DNA of 48,751 bases from CAYPHY01 sp964410625 (GTDB taxonomy: Bacteria; Chloroflexota; Anaerolineae; Promineifilales; Promineifilaceae). The notes beneath the pieces are model-generated. The model had not been told where the DNA came from. It searched no databases and was given only the letters and a program-made list of their open reading frames with translations. Of the stretch, positions 40,009 to 47,235 are shown in pieces. The translations under genes and the position numbers were made by a program. Every line of letters begins with the position of its first letter. Positions within the stretch are counted from its first letter, which is position 1. The DNA is taken from positions 1-48,751 of the forward strand of contig CAYPHY010000038.1 of assembly GCA_964410625.1 (NCBI GenBank). The letters are read 5' to 3'.

Positions 40009-40231
40009 CTTTCTCTCCCTTAGCAATTCCTTTGAACGCCAACTGCTCGAACATCACGTTCATACGTCTCGATCCAAGTCAATTCGTGTTGAAAGGTTGT
40101 GACGACTTATAGCTAATACATAAGTCTCATTCTAAAGGAATAGGCTATACCGATGTATATGTATATCCATAGGTAACAGGCATAATCAAAGATACATACG
40201 CGATTGGCCAATCTAAGTCGTTGTCGTTTGT

Positions 40232-42058
40232 TTACTCCTCGTTCAGAAGTGGTAAATAGGTGTGGTAAGGTAGTGGCTGCTCAATGATGAAGAAGCGGGC
40301 GGAGGGCGCGCCCCAATTGCCTGCGGCGTCTTGCCCGCGCATAAAGAGCAGATGACGGCCGATTGAGAGCGTACCGGCGTCCAGAACGGCCGTCACCACC
40401 TCCGTTGTGGTGTCAAAGGCACCATCAACGGCCGCCAACGTGGTGGTTGGTGTGCCGGGGACCCAGAAAGGGGCGTCCACACTGAACTGAGCGGCGGCGA
40501 TGGGGTGGTTGCCGTTGTCCGTATCGTCCACGACGGCCGTGATGGTAAGCATCGTTTGGTCGGCCGAGGCGATTGCTTCAATATCCCGCACATCCGGCCC
40601 GTGGATCGTCTGGTAAGGCGTGCGAGCGATCTTAGCCGCATATTGAAGGGCGGGGCCATTCGCCGGCCAGTGGATGTTAGCTACTTCGCTGAGCGGCGGC
40701 ATAAAGTTTTTGCCCACCTCAAAGGTAAACGCCGGAATCCCCAATTCGCCATAGGCCCAATCATCGCTCGCCCCCGTTGTAGCATAGAGGCAGGTGGTTG
40801 GCTGGCAGGAATAGTACTGGTTATAAGCGGCCAACTTATCGCCAATCGCTTTCAGCCCGACACGATTGGGAGCGGGAGCGGTCGTATTCCCCCACGGCCA
40901 AAGGACGAGTTCACCGAAACTATGCAGCGTGATGAAGAGGCCGGTGGTGTCGGCCGGGGCAGGGTCGGTGTGTGCCGCACCCCGCTGGTCGGGAATCAGG
41001 GAACGGATCAATGATTCCAATTGGGCAACTTCCACTTCGGAGGCGGCCGATGCGCCGCGATACGTTTGCTCGCAAGGGTCGTTGCTGGAACCAACACCGC
41101 CCCAGTCGAAGCTGTGGTTGCGATTTAGATCAACACCATATTGGCTAAATGAGGAGGGAGGCCATTGCAGGCAGTCAGGGTTGCCATTGTGGTTGGTGTC
41201 GTTATTGGCGTTTTTGCGCTGGAAGAAGGGGAAGTCGTTATAGGGCGGCTGTTCGCCCAGTTCAACCAACCAATGGCCGTCGGGGTTGGCGGTGGGGATG
41301 ATCCAGATTTCGTGCCAATCGACCAGCCAGGTTGCATCGGCATCCACTCCATACCCCTCCACTAACCAGGATAAGAAACGCATCGCCAGTTCTGGGGTGG
41401 TGATCTCTCGCGCGTGGATGTTGGCGATCAGGACAGAGACCGGCTTTGCTCCCTGGCTGATTGTATCGCCATTGACCTGGGAAGCACCAGGGATAGCTTC
41501 GTTGGTCACACGAAGGGCCATGAGCGGAAAACCGGGATGAAAGTCGCCGCCGAACGTGGTGCAGCCATCGGTTGTGAGGCAATAGCTATCCCCATAGGAA
41601 ACTAACTCTGTTAGCGTGGGGTAAGTGGTGGCAACGGCCGCCATCTCCGCATACAACTCATCCACCGTGCGATAGCCACCGTGAAAGAAGAGGGGGCTGC
41701 GCTGGGGGGACGGCCGCAATTGCGCTGTTGCCGCCTGGTCTACGGCAAGTTGCCAACCTTGTTGCAGCAGTTCAGCATAGCCCGCGCGATCCAATGACAC
41801 CAGAACGTACCGCGCTTCCAGATTGTTATATTCCCACAGATCGTAGCTGTGGAGTTGCTCTAAATCAGCGATCTCTTCGTAGTAAACACGAACAACAAAG
41901 GGGTCGGGCGGCAAACCGGCCCCACGCTCAGGCCATGCGCCGAGGGGTACCTGCTCACCGGCCAACAGGACGAGGAGCAGCACGGCCGCGAACCCACAAG
42001 CAACTGGCTGGCTCATTTGCCGATGGTGCTTGTGGGTTGGCGGCCGAGGGTTGCTCAT
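40232..42058 (-). CDS. Secreted zinc carboxypeptidase (M14 family)
   Basis: The 608-residue exported enzyme has a basic N-terminus and a hydrophobic signal or anchor (about 19-34). The M14 domain covers about 125-490. Zinc ligands are H and E of IHAREITTPE and the His of ITLHSFGELVLWPWG. The general base Glu is in FTFEVGKNF, and substrate-binding residues are in GVDLNRNHSFDWGG. This matches carboxypeptidase T-like enzymes. A C-terminal Ig-like domain follows and the protein ends YHTYLPLLNEE, a tail like those of many secreted Chloroflexota proteins. Its ATG overlaps the stop of a 32-codon gene (ATGA), indicating translational coupling. Confidence 0.92.
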   Translation of the reverse strand: MSNPRPPTHKHHRQMSQPVACGFAAVLLLVLLAGEQVPLGAWPERGAGLPPDPFVVRVYYEEIADLEQLHSYDLWEYNNLEARYVLVSLDRAGYAELLQQGWQLAVDQAATAQLRPSPQRSPLFFHGGYRTVDELYAEMAAVATTYPTLTELVSYGDSYCLTTDGCTTFGGDFHPGFPLMALRVTNEAIPGASQVNGDTISQGAKPVSVLIANIHAREITTPELAMRFLSWLVEGYGVDADATWLVDWHEIWIIPTANPDGHWLVELGEQPPYNDFPFFQRKNANNDTNHNGNPDCLQWPPSSFSQYGVDLNRNHSFDWGGVGSSNDPCEQTYRGASAASEVEVAQLESLIRSLIPDQRGAAHTDPAPADTTGLFITLHSFGELVLWPWGNTTAPAPNRVGLKAIGDKLAAYNQYYSCQPTTCLYATTGASDDWAYGELGIPAFTFEVGKNFMPPLSEVANIHWPANGPALQYAAKIARTPYQTIHGPDVRDIEAIASADQTMLTITAVVDDTDNGNHPIAAAQFSVDAPFWVPGTPTTTLAAVDGAFDTTTEVVTAVLDAGTLSIGRHLLFMRGQDAAGNWGAPSARFFIIEQPLPYHTYLPLLNEE

Positions 42059-42153
42059 GAGCGATTGCGACGATTTTGGATGGCCGGAATGATTGCCGCA
42101 GCGACAATGAGACCAACAGTTACTAATAGCACAAAAAGTCCAACAGGGTCCAT
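42055..42153 (-). CDS. Single-helix membrane microprotein (32 aa)
   Basis: The frame encodes 32 residues: MDPVG, then a hydrophobic helix of about 20 residues (LFVLLVTVGLIVAAAIIP), then a basic tail QNRRNRS. AGGAGAG six to seven bases before the ATG is a good ribosome site. The stop TGA overlaps the carboxypeptidase ATG as ATGA. The positive-inside rule puts the C-terminus in the cytoplasm. Not recognised; it could assist export of the peptidase or act mainly as a translational coupler. Confidence 0.65.
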   Translation of the reverse strand: MDPVGLFVLLVTVGLIVAAAIIPAIQNRRNRS

Positions 42154-42317
42154 AACACTCTCCTAAAGATGATGATTCAAAACGTAGCAGTTCGAATGAA
42201 AGTTGTCAATATTTGTATGGCACGCTCGATAAGAGGGTGATAAAATATGGTGTCGAAATTCTGCGTTAAAGAAGGTTAGAACGAGAGTATGCAGGACAAA
42301 AAAGGGGGTGACGAAAG

Positions 42318-42512
42318 CTGCCCAAGGTAGTATTGCGCTCAGATGAGTCGCCGGAACAGTTGTTGCGCCGCTTTAACCGCGAGGTAATGAAGAGCCGCGT
42401 GCTGACTGATATCCGTCGCAAGCGTTGGTTTGTATCCAAAAGCGAGCTAACGCGGATCGCCAAGAAAAAAGCGACCCGCCGCGCGCGCAAAGTGCAAAGT
42501 ACAGAAGCCTAG
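42318..42512 (+). CDS. Ribosomal protein S21 (copy 1), probable CTG start
   Basis: The 64-codon frame encodes PKVVLRSDESPEQLLRRFNR, then VMKSRVLTDIRRKRWFVSKS and a basic tail, a clear bS21 homologue very similar to the copy at 42759. No ATG, GTG or TTG lies in frame upstream, because a TGA occurs three codons before the CTG at 42318. That CTG sits six bases after AGGGGGTGA, exactly the spacing between AGGAGGTGA and ATG in the second copy. The alternative TTG five codons downstream would remove conserved residues and has no ribosome site. Rare CTG initiation is the simplest reading. S21 binds the 30S platform near the anti-Shine-Dalgarno sequence. Confidence 0.85.
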   Translation: MPKVVLRSDESPEQLLRRFNREVMKSRVLTDIRRKRWFVSKSELTRIAKKKATRRARKVQSTEA

Positions 42513-42542
42513 TTCTTCAGTTTCTTTATGATCTGATTGAAG

Positions 42543-42572
42543 CCCCAGATATAGCCATATCTGGGGTTTTTT
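42543..42572 (+). terminator. Rho-independent terminator after rpsU copy 1
   Basis: A perfect 10-bp stem CCCCAGATAT/ATATCTGGGG with a four-base loop AGCC is followed by six T. Confidence 0.93.
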
Positions 42573-42758
42573 ATTTCAACACATCCAACACATCATCACG
42601 ATGACTGTTTTTGACTTAGCGGGCAAACTGTCCTAAACTTACTAATAGGAAATCAACCTCGCAGGTGGGCCAGGCCTAAGCCCACTTGCCAACATCCTAC
42701 CCCCTTGCATCCTATGGCAAATAGGGTGTCCAACAACATCACAAGGAGGTGATATCAC

Positions 42759-42953
42759 ATGCCCAAGGTTGTCTTGCAGGACAACGAATCGCAGGAGCAG
42801 TTGCTGCGCCGCTTTCGCCGCACGGTGATGCGTAGCCGGGTGTTGACTGACCTGCGACGCAAACGCTGGTTTATCTCCAGCAGTGAGTTGAAGCGCATTC
42901 AGCGCAAAAAGGCGGCACGCCGGCAACGCCGAGCGGAAAGCCAGATGAGCTAA
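42759..42953 (+). CDS. Ribosomal protein S21 (copy 2)
   Basis: The 64-residue bS21 starts MPKVVLQDNESQEQLLRRFR and continues with VMRSRVLTDLRRKRWFISSS and a strongly basic tail. It shares most residues with copy 1, so the pair arose by duplication. AAGGAGGTGA six bases before the ATG is a full anti-Shine-Dalgarno complement, fitting a highly expressed ribosomal protein. A terminator between the copies means they are transcribed separately. Confidence 0.95.
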   Translation: MPKVVLQDNESQEQLLRRFRRTVMRSRVLTDLRRKRWFISSSELKRIQRKKAARRQRRAESQMS

Positions 42954-42956
42954 TTG

Positions 42957-43123
42957 TGTATTGCGTATTGCGTGTTGCTATGGTTTCGATGGTGCAGGAC
43001 GCAATACGGAATACCCCCCAGAGAATGGTTAATGGTCAATGGTTAACGGTCAATTGTTAATTTGATTCATCACTAACCACTCGCCACTCCCCACTCTTCA
43101 CTCTCCACTTGCCACTCGCCACC
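42957..43123. repeat. Three adjacent hairpin/tandem repeat families
   Basis: First GTATTGCGTATTGCGTGTTG with its complement ACGCAATACGGAATAC; then 7-bp GGTTAAT/GGTCAAT units (about 43027-43063); then 7-bp CCACTCG/CCACTCC/TCACTCT units (about 43078-43123). All lie between rpsU copy 2 and the zinc-ribbon gene. Confidence 0.85.
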
Positions 43124-43142
43124 ACTTCTTCAAAAGCGGTGT

Positions 43143-43148
43143 TATAAT
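43143..43148 (+). promoter_or_regulatory. TATAAT -10 element, near-leaderless transcript
   Basis: A perfect TATAAT ends 11 bp before the ATG at 43160, so the 5' leader should be only about five bases. The -35 region is weak and overlaps the CCACTC repeat. Confidence 0.5.
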
Positions 43149-43159
43149 CGCCGCCAACG

Positions 43160-43699
43160 ATGACATTTCAGGAACTTTGGTCAACTTACTTGATGACGAC
43201 GGCCGCTGTACTCGGCGGGCTGGTGTTGCTGGTTTGGATCAGTCTGGCGGTGTGGGTCTATCGAGACATGCGCGGCCGAACCCGGTCGCGCCTCTCCCCC
43301 TGGCTAGCCGCGTTGATGGTTTTCTTCTTGCCAGTGGCGGGGATAATCGCTTATCTGTTGCTACGGCCGCGTGAAAGCTTAAACGAAGCGTACCAACGGG
43401 TGTTGGAAGAGGAAGCGTTGCTGCAACAGATTGAGGAACGGCCGTCTTGCCCTGGTTGTTCGCGTCTGGTGCAATCCGGCTGGATCATCTGCCCCCATTG
43501 CTATACGCGCCTGCGCCGTCTCTGTCCCAATTGCCAGTCGCCCAATGAGTTACAATGGACGCTCTGCCCTTTTTGTGGCTATCAGGAGATTGAGCAGTTG
43601 GCGGAGGAGGCGGCCGAAACGGAGGGGGCGCAGGGGATGGATGATGAGACGGCCGAGAAGGATGCCCTCTATCCCCCTGCTGTTTCGCACTGGGAATAA
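43160..43699 (+). CDS. Membrane protein with double zinc ribbon
   Basis: The 179-residue protein has two membrane helices (about 12-34 and 48-67) resembling the phospholipase-D-nuclease N-terminal (PLDc_N) hairpin, with the LSPWLAALMVFFLPVAGIIA motif. A short coiled helix follows, then two zinc ribbons (CPGC...CPHC and CPNC...CPFC) at about 97-142 and an acidic tail. Such proteins are common in Chloroflexota and Actinobacteria with no known function. The zinc ribbons face the cytoplasm if the usual topology holds. Confidence 0.82.
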   Translation: MTFQELWSTYLMTTAAVLGGLVLLVWISLAVWVYRDMRGRTRSRLSPWLAALMVFFLPVAGIIAYLLLRPRESLNEAYQRVLEEEALLQQIEERPSCPGCSRLVQSGWIICPHCYTRLRRLCPNCQSPNELQWTLCPFCGYQEIEQLAEEAAETEGAQGMDDETAEKDALYPPAVSHWE

Positions 43700-43714
43700 C
43701 CATCGAAATTGGTA

Positions 43715-43737
43715 GGGGCAGGTCTTGTGCCTGCCCC
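43715..43737 (+). terminator. GC-rich hairpin between convergent genes
   Basis: GGGGCAGG pairs with CCTGCCCC across a seven-base loop and is followed by ATTGCTTTGCTTT. It lies 15 bp beyond the zinc-ribbon gene stop and before the end of terC on the other strand. Confidence 0.7.
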
Positions 43738-43815
43738 ATTGCTTTGCTTTAGAGTAGACCAGCTTGGGGGATATGCACGGGTAGACAACCCATGCGACAG
43801 GGGGCATTAAAGGTT

Positions 43816-44613
43816 TTAGTTTCCTGCGATAGTCCCCTGTTTGGTCAGCGCTGGCTGGTTGTGCAGCTTGACCGGTTCAGCAGGAGCCTTACGTAACCGC
43901 ATGTTGATCAACTCAACGCCAAAGGAGAAGGCCATGGCGAAGTAGGCATAATTATGCAGGTGCAACGCTTCGGCCGTTTCGGGGTCAATAACGCCTTCAA
44001 TAACCAGCAGTGAGCCAATTAAAATCAGGAAGGACAGCGCAAGCATCTTCATCGTTGGATGTTGCTCGACAAAGCTGCTGATTGCCCCGGAAGCGAAGAC
44101 CATCAGCGCGGCGGCCAGGAGAATAGCCGAAACCATGACGATCAGGTTGTTGGCCAGACCAACGGCCGTGATCACTGAGTCTAACGAGAACACCACATCA
44201 ATGAGCAGAATCTGGATGATGACCGACGCGAGTGTGGCCGTGGCGGCGGCTGGCTTATGCGCTTCATCCACGCTTTCCAGCTTGTGGTGAATCTCCAGCG
44301 TGCTTTTCCCAATCAGGAAAAGACCACCGACGATTAGAATCAAGTCACGTCCGGTGATCTCAATACCAACAATAGTAAGCAGCGGAGCGGTCAATCCCAG
44401 CACCCAGGAGATAGCCAGCAATAAGATGACGCGGCTGACAACGGCGATGCCAAGACCTAGTTTGCGGCCGAGATCGCGTTGTTCAGACGGGAGTCGGCCG
44501 CTGAGAATGGCAATGAAGATCACGTTATCAATGCCCAGAACGATTTCCAAGACGAGCAGTGTAATAAAGGCGATTAAATTTTGAGTGGTAAAAAGATCAT
44601 TAAAAAGATCCAT
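43816..44613 (-). CDS. TerC family integral membrane protein
   Basis: The 265-residue protein has seven or eight membrane helices. The two family motifs with metal-binding acids are present: LEIVLGIDNVIFIAI near the N-terminus and DVVFSLDSVITAVGL in the middle. TerC proteins are linked to tellurite resistance, manganese export (Alx/MeeY) and metal loading of exported enzymes; which applies here is unknown. No tellurite genes are adjacent. GGAGAAT precedes the ATG. The gene follows ppk2 on the same strand after 78 bp. Confidence 0.92.
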   Translation of the reverse strand: MDLFNDLFTTQNLIAFITLLVLEIVLGIDNVIFIAILSGRLPSEQRDLGRKLGLGIAVVSRVILLLAISWVLGLTAPLLTIVGIEITGRDLILIVGGLFLIGKSTLEIHHKLESVDEAHKPAAATATLASVIIQILLIDVVFSLDSVITAVGLANNLIVMVSAILLAAALMVFASGAISSFVEQHPTMKMLALSFLILIGSLLVIEGVIDPETAEALHLHNYAYFAMAFSFGVELINMRLRKAPAEPVKLHNQPALTKQGTIAGN

Positions 44614-44691
44614 GTTCTAATTCTCCAATTGCTGAAATAACAACCCCTTTACGTAAGCAGACCAGCAAGGTTGCGTGCTGAGTAGGACTTG

Positions 44692-45510
44692 TCAGATGAT
44701 CTCGATATTGTCGAAATCAACGTCTGGCATAGGGTATTGCGGATCAAGTTGGCGCATTGTTGCAACAATGGCACCGGCGACAACAAGATTGCGGTACCAA
44801 TTCTGATCCGCCGGAACCACATACCAGGGCGCATAGGATGTGGTGCAACGGGACAATGCTTCGTTATAAGCTTCCCAATAGGCATCCCAGTCCTGGCGTT
44901 TTTTCAAATCCTCCGGCGAGAACTTCCAACGCTTGGTTGGGTCGGTCAGCCGGTCTTGGAAGCCCTTTTTCTGCTCTTCCGAAGAAATGTGGAGATAAAA
45001 CTTGAGAATGGTTGTGCCGGTGTCGGCGAGCAACTTTTCAAACTGGTTGATTTGTTCGTATCGCGGCCGCCACACCTCTTCTGGGACGAGGTTTTCGACG
45101 CGCACCACCAGCACATCTTCATAGTGCGAACGGTTAAAGACGCCGATCATCCCTGCGGCCGGGACGCGCTGATGCACTCGCCAGAGGTAATCATGGGCCA
45201 GTTCTGCCTTCGTTGGCGCTTTGAAGGATGTCACCTGGACACCCTGGGGATTGACGCCTTCAAAGACAGCGCGGGTTGTTCCATCCTTCCCCCCGGCGTC
45301 TAATGCCTGGAATACAATCAATAACTTCCGCTTTCCTTCGGCATAAAAGCGGACTTGCCACTCAATCAACTCCTCACGTAATTGCTTCAGTGCTTTTTTG
45401 CCCAGAGCTTTGTCGTCGAAGTAGGCTTTGCCGCTGGTGGGGATGTCGGCCAGATTGACCGGCTGACCCGGCGCTAGGCGATGTTGTTCGTGAGCAGTGA
45501 GTGGGTCCAT
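44692..45510 (-). CDS. Polyphosphate kinase 2 family protein
   Basis: The 272-residue enzyme transfers phosphate between polyphosphate and nucleotides. It has Walker A FQALDAGGKDGT, the FKAPTKAELAHDYLWRVHQR segment, Walker B GVFNRSHYEDVLVVRV, and the lid region ISSEEQKKGFQDRLTDPTKR followed by WKFSPEDLKKRQDWDAY. Length and motifs fit the single-domain PPK2 class that phosphorylates AMP or ADP, often both (class III). AGGAGG four to five bases before the ATG at 45510 sets the start. It could feed polyphosphate energy into nucleotide pools. Confidence 0.93.
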   Translation of the reverse strand: MDPLTAHEQHRLAPGQPVNLADIPTSGKAYFDDKALGKKALKQLREELIEWQVRFYAEGKRKLLIVFQALDAGGKDGTTRAVFEGVNPQGVQVTSFKAPTKAELAHDYLWRVHQRVPAAGMIGVFNRSHYEDVLVVRVENLVPEEVWRPRYEQINQFEKLLADTGTTILKFYLHISSEEQKKGFQDRLTDPTKRWKFSPEDLKKRQDWDAYWEAYNEALSRCTTSYAPWYVVPADQNWYRNLVVAGAIVATMRQLDPQYPMPDVDFDNIEII

Positions 45511-45529
45511 ATGTCCTCCTATATAGCAC

Positions 45530-45585
45530 AAAGACGCAAAGAAAAGATTGGGTGATTTTGTGTCCTTGTGGCGAATGTTTTCATG
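45530..45585. repeat. Degenerate CAAAGACGCAAAG / TTTTGTGTCCTTGTG hairpin repeat
   Basis: Same family as 20203-20256: GCACAAAGACGCAAAGAAAA and TTTTGTGTCCTTGTGGCG face each other between the GH4 gene end and ppk2 start. Confidence 0.65.
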
Positions 45586-45597
45586 ACCGGCAACCTT

Positions 45598-46983
45598 TTA
45601 TTGGAATTGCGGCAGATAGTTGGCAAATGATTTCAGGTAATCGTCGAGGATGGCGCGGGCGCGGCCGATGTCATTGATCATCGGGTCGAACAAGAGCGTT
45701 TGCAGGGCGAGATTGTAGTCCCCTGTGACGGCCGTGTCCACTACCATCTCTACCAATGCTGCTTCGCGACGACAAAGCTCGGCGACCGGCTCCGGCAAGC
45801 AGCCGACTTCGATGCCATGGATCCCATCCACATCCACCATCGCCGGAACTTCGACAATCGTTTCATCCGGTAAATTGCTGATCGCGCCATGATTGGGGAT
45901 GTTGACCGCCTCGTCGTAGAAGGGCTGGTTTTGCGTTATCGCTCTGATGATTTCCACCGCGCCTTCGCTGTGGGCTTCGCGCAAGTCTTCGACGGGCAAG
46001 CGGCCGTTACCAATGCTTTCCATCATCTCATTAAGGAGATCTCGCGCCCCCTCATTGCTCTCCCAGTCGTAGAGGTGGAGTGGGTAACGCTTCCACGGTT
46101 CGGCCAATGGATCATGTGTCCAGGGCAAGTACTCCACCAGATGGCTATCGCCGGGGATGGGGCAGATGCCAAAAATACGGAACAACTCCATGGAGAGGGG
46201 TTCCAGGGTTGGCGGGGCGTGGTCGGCCGCTTCACGCAATGCCGGATAGAGGTCTTCGCCGGTCTCTTTGTCGTGGATTTTCAGCAGCCAGATAAAGTGG
46301 TTTAGCCCGGCGGAGGTGATGTCGAAGCGGGAACGGCCGAGGGTCGAGAACTTCACAGTTGTGCCGATGTTCGAGGGGCTGGAGTGGAAATTAATCCCCT
46401 GCGGCACTTCAATTCCGTAGCGGTCGGCCAGCAGCACGGCGGCAATGGCATAGGCGACGGCGATTTGATGGCACTTCCCCACCGTTTTGATCTGGCTGTA
46501 CTTGGTGATGGCGCGGGTGATGCGTGGCAGCGGGTTGCTGAAGTTGATCAACCAGGCGTCGGGGCAGAGCAGTTCCATGTCGGTGACGATTTCCATGAAG
46601 GGGGGAATCTGGCGGCAGGCGTGCATCAGGCCGCCCGGCCCGCCGTTCTCACCATAGGGCTGGCGCAAACCATGCTTCAGTGGGATTTCCCAATCCATGC
46701 GCCACAGCTTTTCGCGCGGCGGCACTTCGATGGAAACGATAACAAAGTCGGCTCCAGCCAACACCTCTTTGCGGTCGGTGCTGGCGCGAATGGTCATTCC
46801 CGCTTCCCACTCCTCGTTCATCCGTTCAACCACCCGCGCTGTCGTGGTTAGTGCCTGTTCGTTCAGATCAACCAGCGCCAGCTCGCAGCCATGCAAAGCT
46901 GGATCGCGGACAAGGGTAGCCAACGTCGTTGGCCCAAAGCTGGCGCTTCCCGCACCGATGATCACAATTTTAGGGACGGACAT
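45598..46983 (-). CDS. Glycoside hydrolase family 4 (alpha-galactosidase/glucuronidase-like)
   Basis: The 461-residue enzyme uses the NAD- and divalent-metal-dependent redox-elimination mechanism of GH4. It has the Rossmann IVIIGAGSASFG (6-17), the RQPYGENGGPGGLMHACRQI region, INFSNPLPRIT, and GKCHQIAVAYA with the metal-binding Cys and His. MelA- and LplD-like proteins share these motifs; the substrate sugar cannot be fixed from sequence. Length is typical. The ATG at 46983 is directly preceded by an octamer repeat, with no clear Shine-Dalgarno. Confidence 0.9.
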   Translation of the reverse strand: MSVPKIVIIGAGSASFGPTTLATLVRDPALHGCELALVDLNEQALTTTARVVERMNEEWEAGMTIRASTDRKEVLAGADFVIVSIEVPPREKLWRMDWEIPLKHGLRQPYGENGGPGGLMHACRQIPPFMEIVTDMELLCPDAWLINFSNPLPRITRAITKYSQIKTVGKCHQIAVAYAIAAVLLADRYGIEVPQGINFHSSPSNIGTTVKFSTLGRSRFDITSAGLNHFIWLLKIHDKETGEDLYPALREAADHAPPTLEPLSMELFRIFGICPIPGDSHLVEYLPWTHDPLAEPWKRYPLHLYDWESNEGARDLLNEMMESIGNGRLPVEDLREAHSEGAVEIIRAITQNQPFYDEAVNIPNHGAISNLPDETIVEVPAMVDVDGIHGIEVGCLPEPVAELCRREAALVEMVVDTAVTGDYNLALQTLLFDPMINDIGRARAILDDYLKSFANYLPQFQ

Positions 46984-46985
46984 AG

Positions 46986-47062
46986 TTAGTAGAGATTAAG
47001 AGACTTGGAGACTAGGAGATTAGGAGATTAAAGTCTCCCAATCTCTCAGTCTCCTAATCTCT
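46986..47062. repeat. GGAGATTA octamer array with inverted complement
   Basis: AGATTAAGAGACTTGGAGAC and TAGGAGATTAGGAGATTAAA are followed by TCTCCCAATCTCTCAGTCTC and CTAATCTCTT, forming a hairpin upstream of the GH4 gene. The rest of the 46984-47235 gap carries a fragment of the GGTAAGCAG repeat (47191-47208) and presumably the acsA promoter, which I could not place. Confidence 0.85.
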
Positions 47063-47235
47063 TCTTCGTTTTACCTTTTCTTATATCCCAATTATACTTA
47101 AAGCAGTTGCACTGTCTATTTCACATTCTTGGGAGTTTGTGTAAGTGGTAACCCACGCTGATCAAGAAGAGCAACAAACGACTCAATAGCTTACCGCTTA
47201 CTGCTCACTATCTACTAAATCCGTAGGAGGTACAA

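Noticed and set aside
42203..42246. Promoter for rpsU copy 1 (TTGTCA near 42203, TAAAAT at 42241)
   Set aside because: The two elements do not have workable spacing with each other and no convincing partner was found for either.
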